The position numbers and the translations under genes are program-made. Positions 8,912-16,684 of a stretch of 55,833 nt of DNA are shown in pieces. Position 1 is the stretch's first letter. Every line of letters begins with the position of its first letter. The notes under the pieces were generated by a model. It had not been told where the DNA came from. It ran no database searches and worked only from the letters and a program-made list of their open reading frames with translations. The DNA comes from S146-42 sp965371965 (GTDB taxonomy: Bacteria; Planctomycetota; Phycisphaerae; Phycisphaerales; UBA1924), in contig CBDVAM010000010.1 of NCBI GenBank assembly GCA_965371965.1, positions 1 to 55,833 on the forward strand, written 5' to 3'.

Positions 8912-9406
8912 ATGCGCTACCGAATGACCACGTCCATGGGTGAGATCGTCCTGGAACTCGACGCCGAGAAGGCACCGATCAGCTGCGAGAACTTCGCGAG
9001 CTACGCCAAGAGCGGGCACTACGACGGCACGATCTTTCATCGCGTCATCGACAACTTCATGATCCAGTGCGGCGGATTCGACGCCGACATGAGCCAGAAG
9101 CCCGTCGGCGAGGGCATCAAGAACGAATGGCAGAACGGGCTGAGCAACGCCAGGAACACCATCGCCATGGCACGCCTGGGCAACCAGCCGGACTCGGCGA
9201 CCGCCCAGTTCTTCATCAACGTCGGCGATAACGGCTTTCTCGATGAGCCCCGCGATGGTGCCGGCTACGCCGTCTTTGGGAAGGTGGTCGAGGGCACGGA
9301 CGTGCTCGATGCGATCCGCCAGGTCCCGACCGGCGACTCCCACGGGCACGGCGACGTCCCCGTCGAACCGATCACCATTGAGAAGATCGAGCCTGTCGAA
9401 GGCTGA
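8912..9406 (+). CDS. Cyclophilin-type peptidyl-prolyl cis-trans isomerase
   Basis: 164 residues, the same length as cytoplasmic PpiB. It has the cyclophilin core: MTTSMGEIVLELDAEKAP, then GTIFHRVIDNFMIQCGGF carrying the catalytic Arg of FHR, AMARLGNQPDSATAQFFINV, and the C-terminal GYAVFGKVVEGTDVLDAI. There is no signal peptide, so a cytoplasmic foldase is expected. The start at 8912 is the only sensible one but lacks a clear Shine-Dalgarno sequence; the upstream bases are simple repeats. Confidence 0.95.
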   Translation: MRYRMTTSMGEIVLELDAEKAPISCENFASYAKSGHYDGTIFHRVIDNFMIQCGGFDADMSQKPVGEGIKNEWQNGLSNARNTIAMARLGNQPDSATAQFFINVGDNGFLDEPRDGAGYAVFGKVVEGTDVLDAIRQVPTGDSHGHGDVPVEPITIEKIEPVEG

Positions 9407-9625
9407 TCTACAAGCCGCGCAGTTACTGCGCCTCTGCATACATCACGATTCTGCTGGTATCTCGGCTTGGCGATCCGCCGGTGCGGCGGGTGTGCTTGTG
9501 CGCACAGACCCAATGTTTCCAGTGGGTTCCTGCACCTTCAACTCATCGACGTTCGGACGCCAGCCGATTGGACTGGTTCACCGATTCCCGACAGTTTGAG
9601 GCGAATACACCAGGAGAGTAGAGAT

Positions 9626-10234
9626 ATGTGGTCGACTGGATCTGACTTCTTCGTTGAGTTCCCGGGCGCTGAGCACCAGAAGACCCTCCATCCGGGCTTG
9701 GTCGCGGGCATGCAGGAGGGCTCGGTGCTCTTCAATCCGAGCGGGCCACTGGCGATGGAGGCGGGACAGGACCTTCGCATCCACTTCGAGCGCGACCGCG
9801 AGTTCATGCAGCAGCCGGCGACGGTCGAGGCCCTGCTCGACGACGACGACATGATCGTCGCCATTCGCCCGTTGGGCGAGGCCGTGAGCGCCGAGAGCCG
9901 CGAGTTCTACAGAGTCTCGACGGTCTTCGCGGATCTGTCCATAAGGGTCGGCGACGAGCGGTGCCAGCTCACCGATATCAGTTCGCTCGGGTTCAGCGTC
10001 CTCAGCCGCCAGCATCGATCGGAGGGAGAGATGCTGATCGCTCGGTTCGAGCACAACGGCGTCGTCTATGAGGGCAAGGCCCAGGTCCAGAGCGTCACCA
10101 ATCTGGGAAATACCCATCGCTATGGCATGGTCTGCGCAAACGACAACTCCAACGGCGCGACCCTCCAGAACGGCCTCCAACAGGTGTCGATGACCGTCCA
10201 GCGTACCCAGCTCCGCCGACGAGCCCGGGCCTGA
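9626..10234 (+). CDS. PilZ-domain protein, probable c-di-GMP receptor
   Basis: 202 residues from the ATG at 9626 (AGGAGA 9 bases upstream). The N-terminal part (residues 1-90: GMQEGSVLFNPSGPLAMEAGQ and so on) resembles a YcgR-like preceding domain. The C-terminal PilZ domain keeps both c-di-GMP contacts: R92-E-F-Y-R96 (RxxxR) and D117-I-S-S-L-G122 (D/NxSxxG). Cyclic di-GMP binding is therefore likely, with an effect on motility or surface behaviour as usual for the family; the partner is unknown. The 219 bases upstream (9407-9625) hold no gene that I can support. A terminator follows at 10258. Confidence 0.87.
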   Translation: MWSTGSDFFVEFPGAEHQKTLHPGLVAGMQEGSVLFNPSGPLAMEAGQDLRIHFERDREFMQQPATVEALLDDDDMIVAIRPLGEAVSAESREFYRVSTVFADLSIRVGDERCQLTDISSLGFSVLSRQHRSEGEMLIARFEHNGVVYEGKAQVQSVTNLGNTHRYGMVCANDNSNGATLQNGLQQVSMTVQRTQLRRRARA

Positions 10235-10257
10235 TCCCCCAGGTCCAGCGCCTCCGG

Positions 10258-10302
10258 AAAGCCGGCTCACACGGCCCCCCCTTGGCCAGAGCCGGTTTTT
10301 CT
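10258..10302 (+). terminator. Rho-independent terminator after the PilZ gene
   Basis: CCGGCTC (10262-10268) pairs with GAGCCGG (10289-10295); an inner GGCC/GGCC pairing is possible. Five T residues follow (10296-10300). It starts 24 bases after the PilZ stop codon. Confidence 0.8.
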
Positions 10303-10330
10303 GTGCGCTCCACATGGACAGGCGGACTTC

Positions 10331-10339
10331 TGCTATCAT
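10331..10339 (+). promoter_or_regulatory. Candidate extended -10 promoter of the RRM gene
   Basis: TGCTATCAT at 10331-10339 resembles an extended -10 element (TGnTATAAT). Initiation about 7 bases downstream would give a leader of roughly 110 bases before the RRM start, a length often seen for cold-responsive RNA-binding protein genes. No good -35 is present. Confidence 0.3.
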
Positions 10340-10458
10340 CCTGCCGACAGGCGACCGCCCGGCGCGGCCGCCACGATCTGACCGACGCGATCCAGCCCGA
10401 GTCGAAGCGGTGGAATAGATCAGAAGAGGAATCGGGCACACGTAGGATCGGTTAGGAT

Positions 10459-10773
10459 ATGAAGAAGATCTTTGTCGGAAATCTCCCGTACAGCATGACA
10501 GACAGCGAGTTGCAAGAGGCATTTGGCGAGCATGGCCAGGTGTCTTCTGCGAACGTCATCCTCGATCGCGAGACGGGGCGCTCACGCGGCTTCGGCTTCG
10601 TCGAGATGCCCGATGATGCCGAGGCCACCCAGGCCATCGAGAAGATGAATGGAAAAGAGTACGACGGGCGGGGACTCACCGTCAACGAGGCACGCCCACG
10701 CGAGCAGCGCGGCGGCTTCGGTGGCGGCGGCGGTGGCGGTGGCGGCGGACGTGGCGGCGGAGGCGGCTGGTAG
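10459..10773 (+). CDS. Single-RRM RNA-binding protein with Gly-rich tail
   Basis: 104 residues. One RNA-recognition motif occupies residues 2-80: RNP2 is KIFVGNL, RNP1 is RGFGFVEM, and the aromatic residues that stack on RNA are present. It ends in a Gly/Arg tail (QRGG FGGGG...RGGGGGW). This is the architecture of the small bacterial glycine-rich RNA-binding proteins of cyanobacteria and planctomycetes, often cold-induced. It is probably an RNA chaperone or regulator in the cytoplasm. It is monocistronic: a terminator lies upstream and a repeat element downstream. Confidence 0.92.
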   Translation: MKKIFVGNLPYSMTDSELQEAFGEHGQVSSANVILDRETGRSRGFGFVEMPDDAEATQAIEKMNGKEYDGRGLTVNEARPREQRGGFGGGGGGGGGGRGGGGGW

Positions 10774-11040
10774 TCAGCCACGATCCGCAACACGCTCCAG
10801 AGACCGCGATCGCGAGTATGCCTCGCTGATTGCACACACCTTGTTATCCCAGATCCCGGCGTGCAGACCGACCCTTCGAGCGACCCCGTCGTTCAGGTCC
10901 GTTTGCACGCCGGGTGTCTCTTTGGACCCACCATCCAATCGGACCGCGAGTGGAATCCCCGTGTGAGGCAAGTTTGCGTTGCGTGGGATCTAGAGCGAGT
11001 GCAATCAACGTGTAGCGTCTCGGGGCGAGCGGCACGACCA

Positions 11041-11209
11041 CAGGCCCGACGGTGAGGGAGGGCGTCTACCAGTTCTTCTCACCCTTCCGTGCTCCATCTT
11101 TGAACCGCCCAACACCCCTGGGTAGCCTCGATCGCACAGGTGGTACGAGGCTTGGAAGGAGCGGTAGGCGCCCTCCCTCACGGTCGGGCCTGCGATGAAC
11201 CCATCGAAC
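11041..11209 (+). repeat. 169-bp dispersed structured repeat, copy A
   Basis: This copy shares roughly 80-85% identity by eye, over exactly 169 bases, with the reverse complement of 16455-16623. The ends form an imperfect inverted repeat of about 29 bp (11041-11069 with 11164-11192, starting CAGGCCCGACGGTGAGGGAG). A short 3' hairpin follows (CGATG/CATCG, 11193-11206). The centre keeps CCAACACCCCTGGGT and a GCCTC/GAGGC stem in both copies. It lies between the 3' ends of the RRM gene and the apaG operon. I see no credible protein in it. The rest of the 490-base gap (10774-11040 and 11210-11263) shows nothing recognisable. Confidence 0.85.
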
Positions 11210-11263
11210 TCCCGCTGCACGATTATTGATCCTGTCTCTAGACGATTGCGCCAATGATCGCGC

Positions 11264-11740
11264 TCATGGGCTGGGGCCGCGCCCGAGGAGCGAATCGCCG
11301 GCGTGCAGGTCGAACGGCGCGACTCGTACCTCGAACAACACCTCGCCCTCGCGCAGCTCGCCCTGAAACGTGAACGAGCCCTCCATCGTGCCCGTCGGGG
11401 TGGGTAACGGACAGAACGAGCGATACTCGAATCTCTCGCCCGGCAGGAGCGTCGGCTGCTCGCCCACCACGCCACTCCCCTGCACCTCGCGGACCACTCC
11501 GTGCCCGTCGGTGATCGTCCAACGGCGCCAGAGCAAGCGGCACGCCGGGCCGCCATCCGGCCCCGAGTTTGTGATCTCGATGCGATATCCGAAGACGAAC
11601 TCGCCCTCGGCGGGCTTGGAATGCTCGGGCAGATAAAAGGGCTCGCCGACCACGCCGACGGTTCCACCCTCCCACGTTGTCGTGCAACTCGATGCGCCCG
11701 GACAGTCCATGAGAAACGATAGCGGCTCAGCCGGCGTCAT
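11264..11740 (-). CDS. apaG: ApaG-domain protein
   Basis: 158 residues if started at the ATG at 11740, which overlaps the end of the upstream DUF1272 gene by 14 bases; an in-frame ATG at 11710 is possible. The ApaG (DUF525) immunoglobulin-like fold is recognisable in EFVFGYRIEITNSGP, LLWRRWTITDGHGVVREVQG, GVVGEQPTLLPGERFEYRSF and PTGTMEGSFTFQ, nearly the whole family core. ApaG is a small protein tied to magnesium/cobalt tolerance and nucleotide metabolism in enterobacteria, and its biochemical role is not settled. It is the last gene of a three-gene overlapping operon. Confidence 0.88.
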   Translation of the reverse strand: MTPAEPLSFLMDCPGASSCTTTWEGGTVGVVGEPFYLPEHSKPAEGEFVFGYRIEITNSGPDGGPACRLLWRRWTITDGHGVVREVQGSGVVGEQPTLLPGERFEYRSFCPLPTPTGTMEGSFTFQGELREGEVLFEVRVAPFDLHAGDSLLGRGPSP

Positions 11741-11918
11741 CGCTCGCGATGCGCCTGGGGCGGGCGACCAGCTCGCCGGCGCAGTTGGGACATCGCCAGT
11801 CCATCTGGCCGGCGCAGTCCGGGCAGAACGAGCACTCGTATGAGCAGATGTACGCCGGGGCGTCCTGGGCAAGCTCTCGCCCGCAGCGCTCGCACGAGTT
11901 CTTCATCTCAAGAGCCAT
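11727..11918 (-). CDS. DUF1272 zinc-ribbon-like small protein
   Basis: 63 residues with eight Cys in pairs: CERC, then ICSYECSFCPDC, then CPNC. This is the arrangement of the DUF1272 family (small proteins presumed to bind zinc, function unknown). It overlaps the upstream gene by 11 bases and the downstream apaG gene by 14 bases, so translation of the three is probably coupled. An alternative start at the second Met (MKNSCERC) is possible. Confidence 0.85.
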   Translation of the reverse strand: MALEMKNSCERCGRELAQDAPAYICSYECSFCPDCAGQMDWRCPNCAGELVARPRRIASDDAG

Positions 11919-12393
11919 GTGCGGCGACCCCTCGCGATGCGCTCACCCAGGCAGTGTCGCCGAGATACCCCGCGATATCGGGCGACTCGCTCAGCACATG
12001 GTGAACGTACGCTTGGCGCTCCTGCCAGATGACCTCGGCGTCCCACACGCAAAAACTCCCGCGACCCTCGCCGGTCTCCCACGCACCGTCGGGTCGGGGG
12101 CGGATGCAAATCCGTTGGAACAGCTCGTTGTGGTTGTCCCACCAGTTGAGGATCAGATAATCGACGCTCGCGCCCTGATGGCAGATGATGAACCCGACGC
12201 CGGGACGCCGGGCGGTCTCGCCGGGAAGGGGCAGCAGCGCGAGCGCGAACGCGCAGCCGGCTCTATGGGCCGCCTGATCGAGCGGATCACCCTGGATATG
12301 GATGTCATAGCGTTTCAGCGTCCAGCCGCGATGTTCGAGCAATCCGACCGCCCGAATCGGTCGAGGCGAGAATGGTGTCGGTTGACTAAACAC
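11908..12393 (-). CDS. Conserved-looking protein of unknown function
   Basis: 161 residues, GTG start at 12393 with AGGA about 6-8 bases upstream. It is soluble and rich in Trp/His: VDYLILNWWDNHNELFQRI, SFCVWDAEVIWQERQAYVHHV. These segments look strongly constrained, but I cannot assign a named family. It is the first gene of the coupled operon with DUF1272 and apaG, and the shared context is the only functional clue. Confidence 0.75.
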   Translation of the reverse strand: MFSQPTPFSPRPIRAVGLLEHRGWTLKRYDIHIQGDPLDQAAHRAGCAFALALLPLPGETARRPGVGFIICHQGASVDYLILNWWDNHNELFQRICIRPRPDGAWETGEGRGSFCVWDAEVIWQERQAYVHHVLSESPDIAGYLGDTAWVSASRGVAAHGS

Positions 12394-12456
12394 GTTCTAT
12401 CCTACGAGGCCCGTCGGACCCATTCGTAACCGATCGACCCCACAGAGAGGCCTCCA

Positions 12457-12735
12457 ATGGATGACGTCATGGCTGAGAAGATGCTGAGCCAGCTTGAGCT
12501 AATCAACGCACGCCTCGGGAGGATGGACGCTCGATTCGAAACGATGGACTCACAACTTGGCACCATCGAAAGCCGGGCGAAGTACCTAGCCAGCAAGCAG
12601 TTCCAAGACCGTCTGAAGAGCCCGATCTTCCGGGGCGTCGCCAACGGAGTGGTAGGCGGACTCATCGTGTTCTGTACAGTTGGCGGGCCCATCGTGTTCT
12701 GGATAATCTCGATGCTGGTGCCGAATTCACTATAA
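12457..12735 (+). CDS. Small coiled-coil membrane protein, hypothetical
   Basis: 92 residues. GAGAGG lies about 7 bases before the ATG. The N-terminal half is a charged heptad-like helix (EKMLSQLELINARLGRMDAR...), followed after RGVANGV by one hydrophobic segment (GGLIVFCTVGGPIVFWIISM) that would anchor it in the membrane with almost nothing outside. No family is recognised. It is divergent from the apaG operon. Confidence 0.6.
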   Translation: MDDVMAEKMLSQLELINARLGRMDARFETMDSQLGTIESRAKYLASKQFQDRLKSPIFRGVANGVVGGLIVFCTVGGPIVFWIISMLVPNSL

Positions 12736-12917
12736 CATCTCACTGCTCCGGGCGACTCGATATCTGCTTCACGTCGATGGATTTGTCCCGCGCTGCCACC
12801 GTCGGCCTCAGCAGACGCGGGCACCCCTCGCTTGCGACGCTGGCTGGTTGGCATCGACAGGACAGCCGTACTTCGGTTCTCGCTCATCAGCGCGATCGAC
12901 ACCTGCTCCCCGCTCGG

Positions 12918-13328
12918 TTACTCTCGAGTTTTCATCGGCCGGTAGTAACTCCTCCTCACGCCCGTGACACGAACTTCGCGACCGCTACCGGCTCGGGCGC
13001 GAGCACCGCCCGCGAGCAACGCCTCGCCGATATCGACGCGTCCCATGTGGCTCGCGGCCCCGAGGGCAGACTCCCAATCGCCGAAGCCCCAATCGATTGC
13101 CGCCTTGGCCAGGGCGGGCTGGCGCTCGATCAGAGCCTGGACCGCATCCAGATCGAAGTGAGACTTCGTGACGATCTCGCGAACAAGCGCGGGATCCTGG
13201 TTGGGGAATCCCTGATACGGAGCCCCGCCCACGTTCAGAGAGTGTCTCAAGGATCTGCCGGCGAGTGCTGGGGGTGCCAACGCACTCGGGGCGGCTATCA
13301 GGATGGCGCGACGTGGAATCGTGTTCAT
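12918..13328 (-). pseudogene. Truncated ankyrin-repeat protein
   Basis: Starts at the ATG at 13328 (a G-rich stretch upstream) with a signal-like segment (RRAILIAAPSALAPPALA). It continues with NQDPALVREIVTKSHFDLDAVQALIERQPALA, DWGFGDWESALGAASHMGRVDIGEALLAGGA, a typical bacterial exported ankyrin-repeat opening. After GGARA the frame runs into unrelated sequence (REVRVTGVRRSYYRP) and stops, so at least one repeat expected next is missing. I found no continuation in other frames down to 12736, which favours deletion over a simple frameshift. The bases between 12736 and 12917 hold nothing I can support. Confidence 0.6.
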
Positions 13329-13495
13329 GTCATGAGCCCCTTGTGTGTTTGCCCGAGCCGTTGTCATTCTCGGCTCTACCGCCGTTGGGAGCGCCGGTTG
13401 ACCTCCATTGCTTGGACTCGACCCCGATAAGATGGCCCACAAGATTCAATAACCAACGAAACCATGGCAAACATGGGGTGAACGCAAACACCTCC

Positions 13496-13524
13496 TTGTG
13501 GCGAACGAATGGACCGGGTATGCT
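13496..13524 (+). promoter_or_regulatory. Candidate sigma-70-type promoter of the sorted surface protein
   Basis: TTGTGG (13496-13501) and TATGCT (13519-13524) are separated by 17 bases. Transcription would begin near 13531, leaving a leader of about 70 bases before the ATG at 13599. The TATnCT hexamer recurs upstream of several genes in this window. Confidence 0.45.
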
Positions 13525-13598
13525 GAGTTGAACGCCCGCGAGAGAGAAGTTGAGAGTCTTCTCGGGCGAAGAGTGGTGAGCGAGAGCCTGGTGAGGTG

Positions 13599-13907
13599 AT
13601 GAGAGCGATCTGCCTAACAATAGTATTGACGGGAGCGGCTTTGGCCGGCCCGGCGTCGGCCCAGGATGGCTGGGTATCGCCGATATCCATGCAACATTTC
13701 GGCGTATCCCACGCTCCCCCGAATATCCACTTCTTTGACGACTTCTCCGGGCAGGGGGGCGAAAGCCTCGGCATCGGACCCGCCGGTCCGGTCAAGTTCG
13801 GCGATGGCGACGAAGTGACTGCTTCGGTTCCACTTCCGGGCTCTGCGGTGCTGGGCCTGGCCGGAATCGCGCTGCTGTCGATGCGCCGCCGACGACCTGG
13901 GCACTAA
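13599..13907 (+). CDS. Small secreted protein with PEP-CTERM-like sorting tail
   Basis: 102 residues. The ATG at 13599 directly follows an in-frame GTG and a GAGG. A signal peptide (RAICLTIVLTGAALAGPASA) is followed by a short Gly/Pro-rich middle without a recognisable fold. The tail is VPLPGSAVLGLAGIALLSMR plus an Arg run: a VPxP motif, a hydrophobic helix and a basic end, the tripartite pattern of PEP-CTERM-type exosortase substrates. It is presumably processed and released to, or anchored at, the surface. No exosortase gene is in this window. Confidence 0.72.
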   Translation: MRAICLTIVLTGAALAGPASAQDGWVSPISMQHFGVSHAPPNIHFFDDFSGQGGESLGIGPAGPVKFGDGDEVTASVPLPGSAVLGLAGIALLSMRRRRPGH

Positions 13908-13976
13908 CGACAGTCTTGTCTGAGTTCCATCAGCACGGATAATCGCTCGATCGCCGCCGGTGAATATGCTCTTTGC

Positions 13977-16415
13977 ATGCCTTCGTGCCAACACGTCGCA
14001 ATGCTCGTGCTTGCCATCATCTTGCCATCGTCGGCTCTGGGCCGGGAGCCGCCCGAGAGAACCTGGATCGGCCCGGAATACTGGGCCAATCGGCTGCAAG
14101 ATTGGCGCGTTGCAGATGGACGCATCGAGTGCATCGAGGCGCGCGAGAACTTCCCGCTGCGGACACTCTTCGATCTCCGACGATCGGTGCGGCCAACCCG
14201 CGCGGGGGCAACCGTTCAGGTGCGACTAGGCGCGATCTCGCCAACGGGCGAGTGGCAACCGGGCGCGCTCGCGGGCATCCTCATCGGTGCCGGTGGCGAG
14301 GATGTTGACTATCGACTAACGGCACAGATCCATCATCGCCCCGCGACCGATGGGGGGATACTCGTGCTCGTGGATAAGTCCGGACGCATCGTGATCCGCG
14401 ACAATGGCGCCGCGTCGAATGCAGGCAACGGCTGGTCCATCGGCGGACCACTTCGCCCAGATGAAGCACCTGTGCTCAAGCCCACGAGCCGGAGCGCGGA
14501 GCAAGCTGAGGGTAGCTCGCCAACGGCGATCGACCTCGTCGTTCGCATTCGACGCGGGCCCGACGGACGATCGATCCTCCATGGCGTGACACACGCCGAC
14601 GGCGAGGTGCTCGATGAGGTCACCCTCGAGGGACTCGAAGAGCGGCAAGTTGATGGAATGGTGGCAATCGTGTCACACCTTGGATGCGACGGCATGGGTC
14701 ATTGGTTTGAGAACTGGGTAATTAACGAGACCGTCCCGGATGGCAGCAGCGTGTCATTCCATGCGGAGCGCACGTTCGGCCCTGTATGGAATGCGATGTA
14801 CACGGTCGACGATGGCGGGACCCTGACGCTGACGGCACAGTTCCCTCCGATCGAGTCGGCTCGCCATGTCGCGGTGTTGCAAATCGCTGATCGTGGGCGT
14901 TGGCGGACAGTCGCTCGCGCCGAGATCGATCCGGACAGTCGCACTGCCGTCTTTCGCGTGCCAGAGTGGGACGGCTCTCGTCGCACACGCTATCGAGTCG
15001 CGTACCGACTCACCGACCTTCGCGGCAACAGGAAGGACACATACTACGAGGGCGTTGTTCGTGCCACGCCGACCGATGACGAGTTCGTCATCGCCTCGCT
15101 CAACTGCATGAAGAACTACACCGGCGGGCTCGCGTGGAACCACGACGGGATCTGGTTCCCCCACAACGAGACGGCCCAAGCGGTCGCGTTTCACAACCCG
15201 GATCTGCTCTTCTTCGCCGGCGATCAGATCTACGAGGGCGACATCGACCCCGTGGACGGGCGAACAGACGATATCGCGATCCTGGATTACCTCTACAAGT
15301 GGTCACGCTGGTGCTGGAGCTTCAACGAGATCACGCGCGACCGCCCGACGATCTGTATTCCAGACGATCACGATGTCTATCACGGCAACTTCTGGGGCGC
15401 GGGGGGCAAGCGAGCGCGGGCGCGCGACGGCCTGAGCGCACAGGACTCGGGCGGGTATAAGAAGAGTCCCAGGGTAATCAACGCCATCCACCGCACCCAG
15501 ACGAGCCACCTGCCGACGCCCAGGATCGACGGGCCCGTCGGCGAGGGCTACAGCGTCTATACGACCGAGCTCACCTACGCCGGGGTCAGCTTTGCGATCC
15601 TCGCCGACCGCCAGTTCAAGAGCTCGGCGAGCGTCATGGTGCCCGAGGGTCGCGTCGTCAATGGCTGGTTTCAGAATCCCAACTTCGATCCCAGAGACGC
15701 CGACGTACCCGGCGCGACGCTGCTGGGCGAGAGCCAACTGGCGTTTCTTGCGGAGTGGTCGAGTGCGCAAGGCGAGGGCGTCTGGACCAAGGTCTGCCTG
15801 TCGCAGACCCCGTTCGCCAATGTCGCGACCATCCCCGCCGACGCGACCAGCGGATCGGTCCTGCCGAGCCTGAAATATCCCCTGCCCGAGGAATATCCCA
15901 GCGAGTACAAGCTGGCGGCGGACACCGACTCGGGCGGCTGGCCCCAAACCGGACGCAACGAGGCTGTGACGCTCCTGCGCGATGCCGGTGCTCTGCATCT
16001 GGCGGGCGACCAACACCTGGCCACGCTCATTGAGTATGGCGTGGAAGAGTTCCGCGACGGCGGGTTCTGTTTCACGAGCCCCGCGATCGCCAACACCTGG
16101 CCCAGGCGCTGGTGGCCGCCGACAGAGGGCCTGAATCGCGAACTCGGCTCTGCGCGATATACCGGCGATTTCTTCGATGGCTTTGGCAATCGCGTGACCG
16201 TCTGGGCCGCCGCCAATCCGGTCCGCAGCGGGCACGAGCCGCGAAACCTCTACGATCGCATGCCGGGCTACGGCATCGTGCGCCTCCATCGCGACAGCGG
16301 CGAGATCGACTTCGAGTGCTGGCCTCGCTGGGTCGATCCCGCGGATCCGAACGCCAGACAGTTCGACGGCTGGCCCGTGACCATCCACCAGAGTCGCAAC
16401 GGCGTGGATCGCTGA
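13977..16415 (+). CDS. PhoD-like metallophosphoesterase/alkaline phosphatase D family protein
   Basis: 812 residues, signal peptide at the start (MLVLAIILPSSALG). Residues about 25-330 form an N-terminal beta-rich region (VQVRLGAISPTGEWQPGALA, IDLVVRIRRGPDGRS). The C-terminal half is the PhoD-like catalytic domain: ASLNCMKNYTG, FFAGDQIYEGD (about 416), CIPDDHDVYHGNFWG (about 462), a LADRQFK segment and LAGDQHLATLIEYG (about 676). These supply the Asp/His metal ligands of the calcineurin-like site. It probably hydrolyses phosphodiesters or phosphomonoesters outside the cytoplasm. The start at 13977 is supported by the signal peptide; the Shine-Dalgarno sequence is weak. Confidence 0.88.
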   Translation: MPSCQHVAMLVLAIILPSSALGREPPERTWIGPEYWANRLQDWRVADGRIECIEARENFPLRTLFDLRRSVRPTRAGATVQVRLGAISPTGEWQPGALAGILIGAGGEDVDYRLTAQIHHRPATDGGILVLVDKSGRIVIRDNGAASNAGNGWSIGGPLRPDEAPVLKPTSRSAEQAEGSSPTAIDLVVRIRRGPDGRSILHGVTHADGEVLDEVTLEGLEERQVDGMVAIVSHLGCDGMGHWFENWVINETVPDGSSVSFHAERTFGPVWNAMYTVDDGGTLTLTAQFPPIESARHVAVLQIADRGRWRTVARAEIDPDSRTAVFRVPEWDGSRRTRYRVAYRLTDLRGNRKDTYYEGVVRATPTDDEFVIASLNCMKNYTGGLAWNHDGIWFPHNETAQAVAFHNPDLLFFAGDQIYEGDIDPVDGRTDDIAILDYLYKWSRWCWSFNEITRDRPTICIPDDHDVYHGNFWGAGGKRARARDGLSAQDSGGYKKSPRVINAIHRTQTSHLPTPRIDGPVGEGYSVYTTELTYAGVSFAILADRQFKSSASVMVPEGRVVNGWFQNPNFDPRDADVPGATLLGESQLAFLAEWSSAQGEGVWTKVCLSQTPFANVATIPADATSGSVLPSLKYPLPEEYPSEYKLAADTDSGGWPQTGRNEAVTLLRDAGALHLAGDQHLATLIEYGVEEFRDGGFCFTSPAIANTWPRRWWPPTEGLNRELGSARYTGDFFDGFGNRVTVWAAANPVRSGHEPRNLYDRMPGYGIVRLHRDSGEIDFECWPRWVDPADPNARQFDGWPVTIHQSRNGVDR

Positions 16416-16454
16416 GGCGGGCTCTGGAACAGGATCAAGATTCGTGTCGCGGTC

Positions 16455-16623
16455 GTTCGATGGGTTTATCGCAGGCCCGACCGTGAGGGAAGGCGCCTAT
16501 CCGTTCTACCAAGCCTCGTGTCGCCTGTGTGATTGAGGCAACCCAGGGGTGTTGGCGGGTTCACAGAGGGAGCATGGAAGGGTGAGAAGAGCTGGTAGGC
16601 GCCCTCCCTCACGGTCGGGCCTG
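16455..16623 (-). repeat. 169-bp dispersed structured repeat, copy B
   Basis: Inverted relative to copy A at 11041-11209 and the same length. Its terminal inverted repeats pair better than those of copy A: the G-G clash near the tenth position of the left arm is C-G here. The intergenic gap (16416-16684) between the PhoD-like and Gfo/Idh genes is mostly this element. The adjoining bases 16624-16684 carry a TATGCT hexamer at 16655 that could serve the downstream gene. Confidence 0.85.
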
Positions 16624-16684
16624 CGACTGGTCCCACTCGATCGGCGGCGCGCGGTATGCTCGTAGGCCAACCGGAGGTCAGAGC

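Noticed and set aside
11066..11254. 62-codon frame within the 169-bp repeat
   Set aside because: The bases are explained by the inverted repeat; the translation is low-complexity and is not conserved in frame between the two copies.
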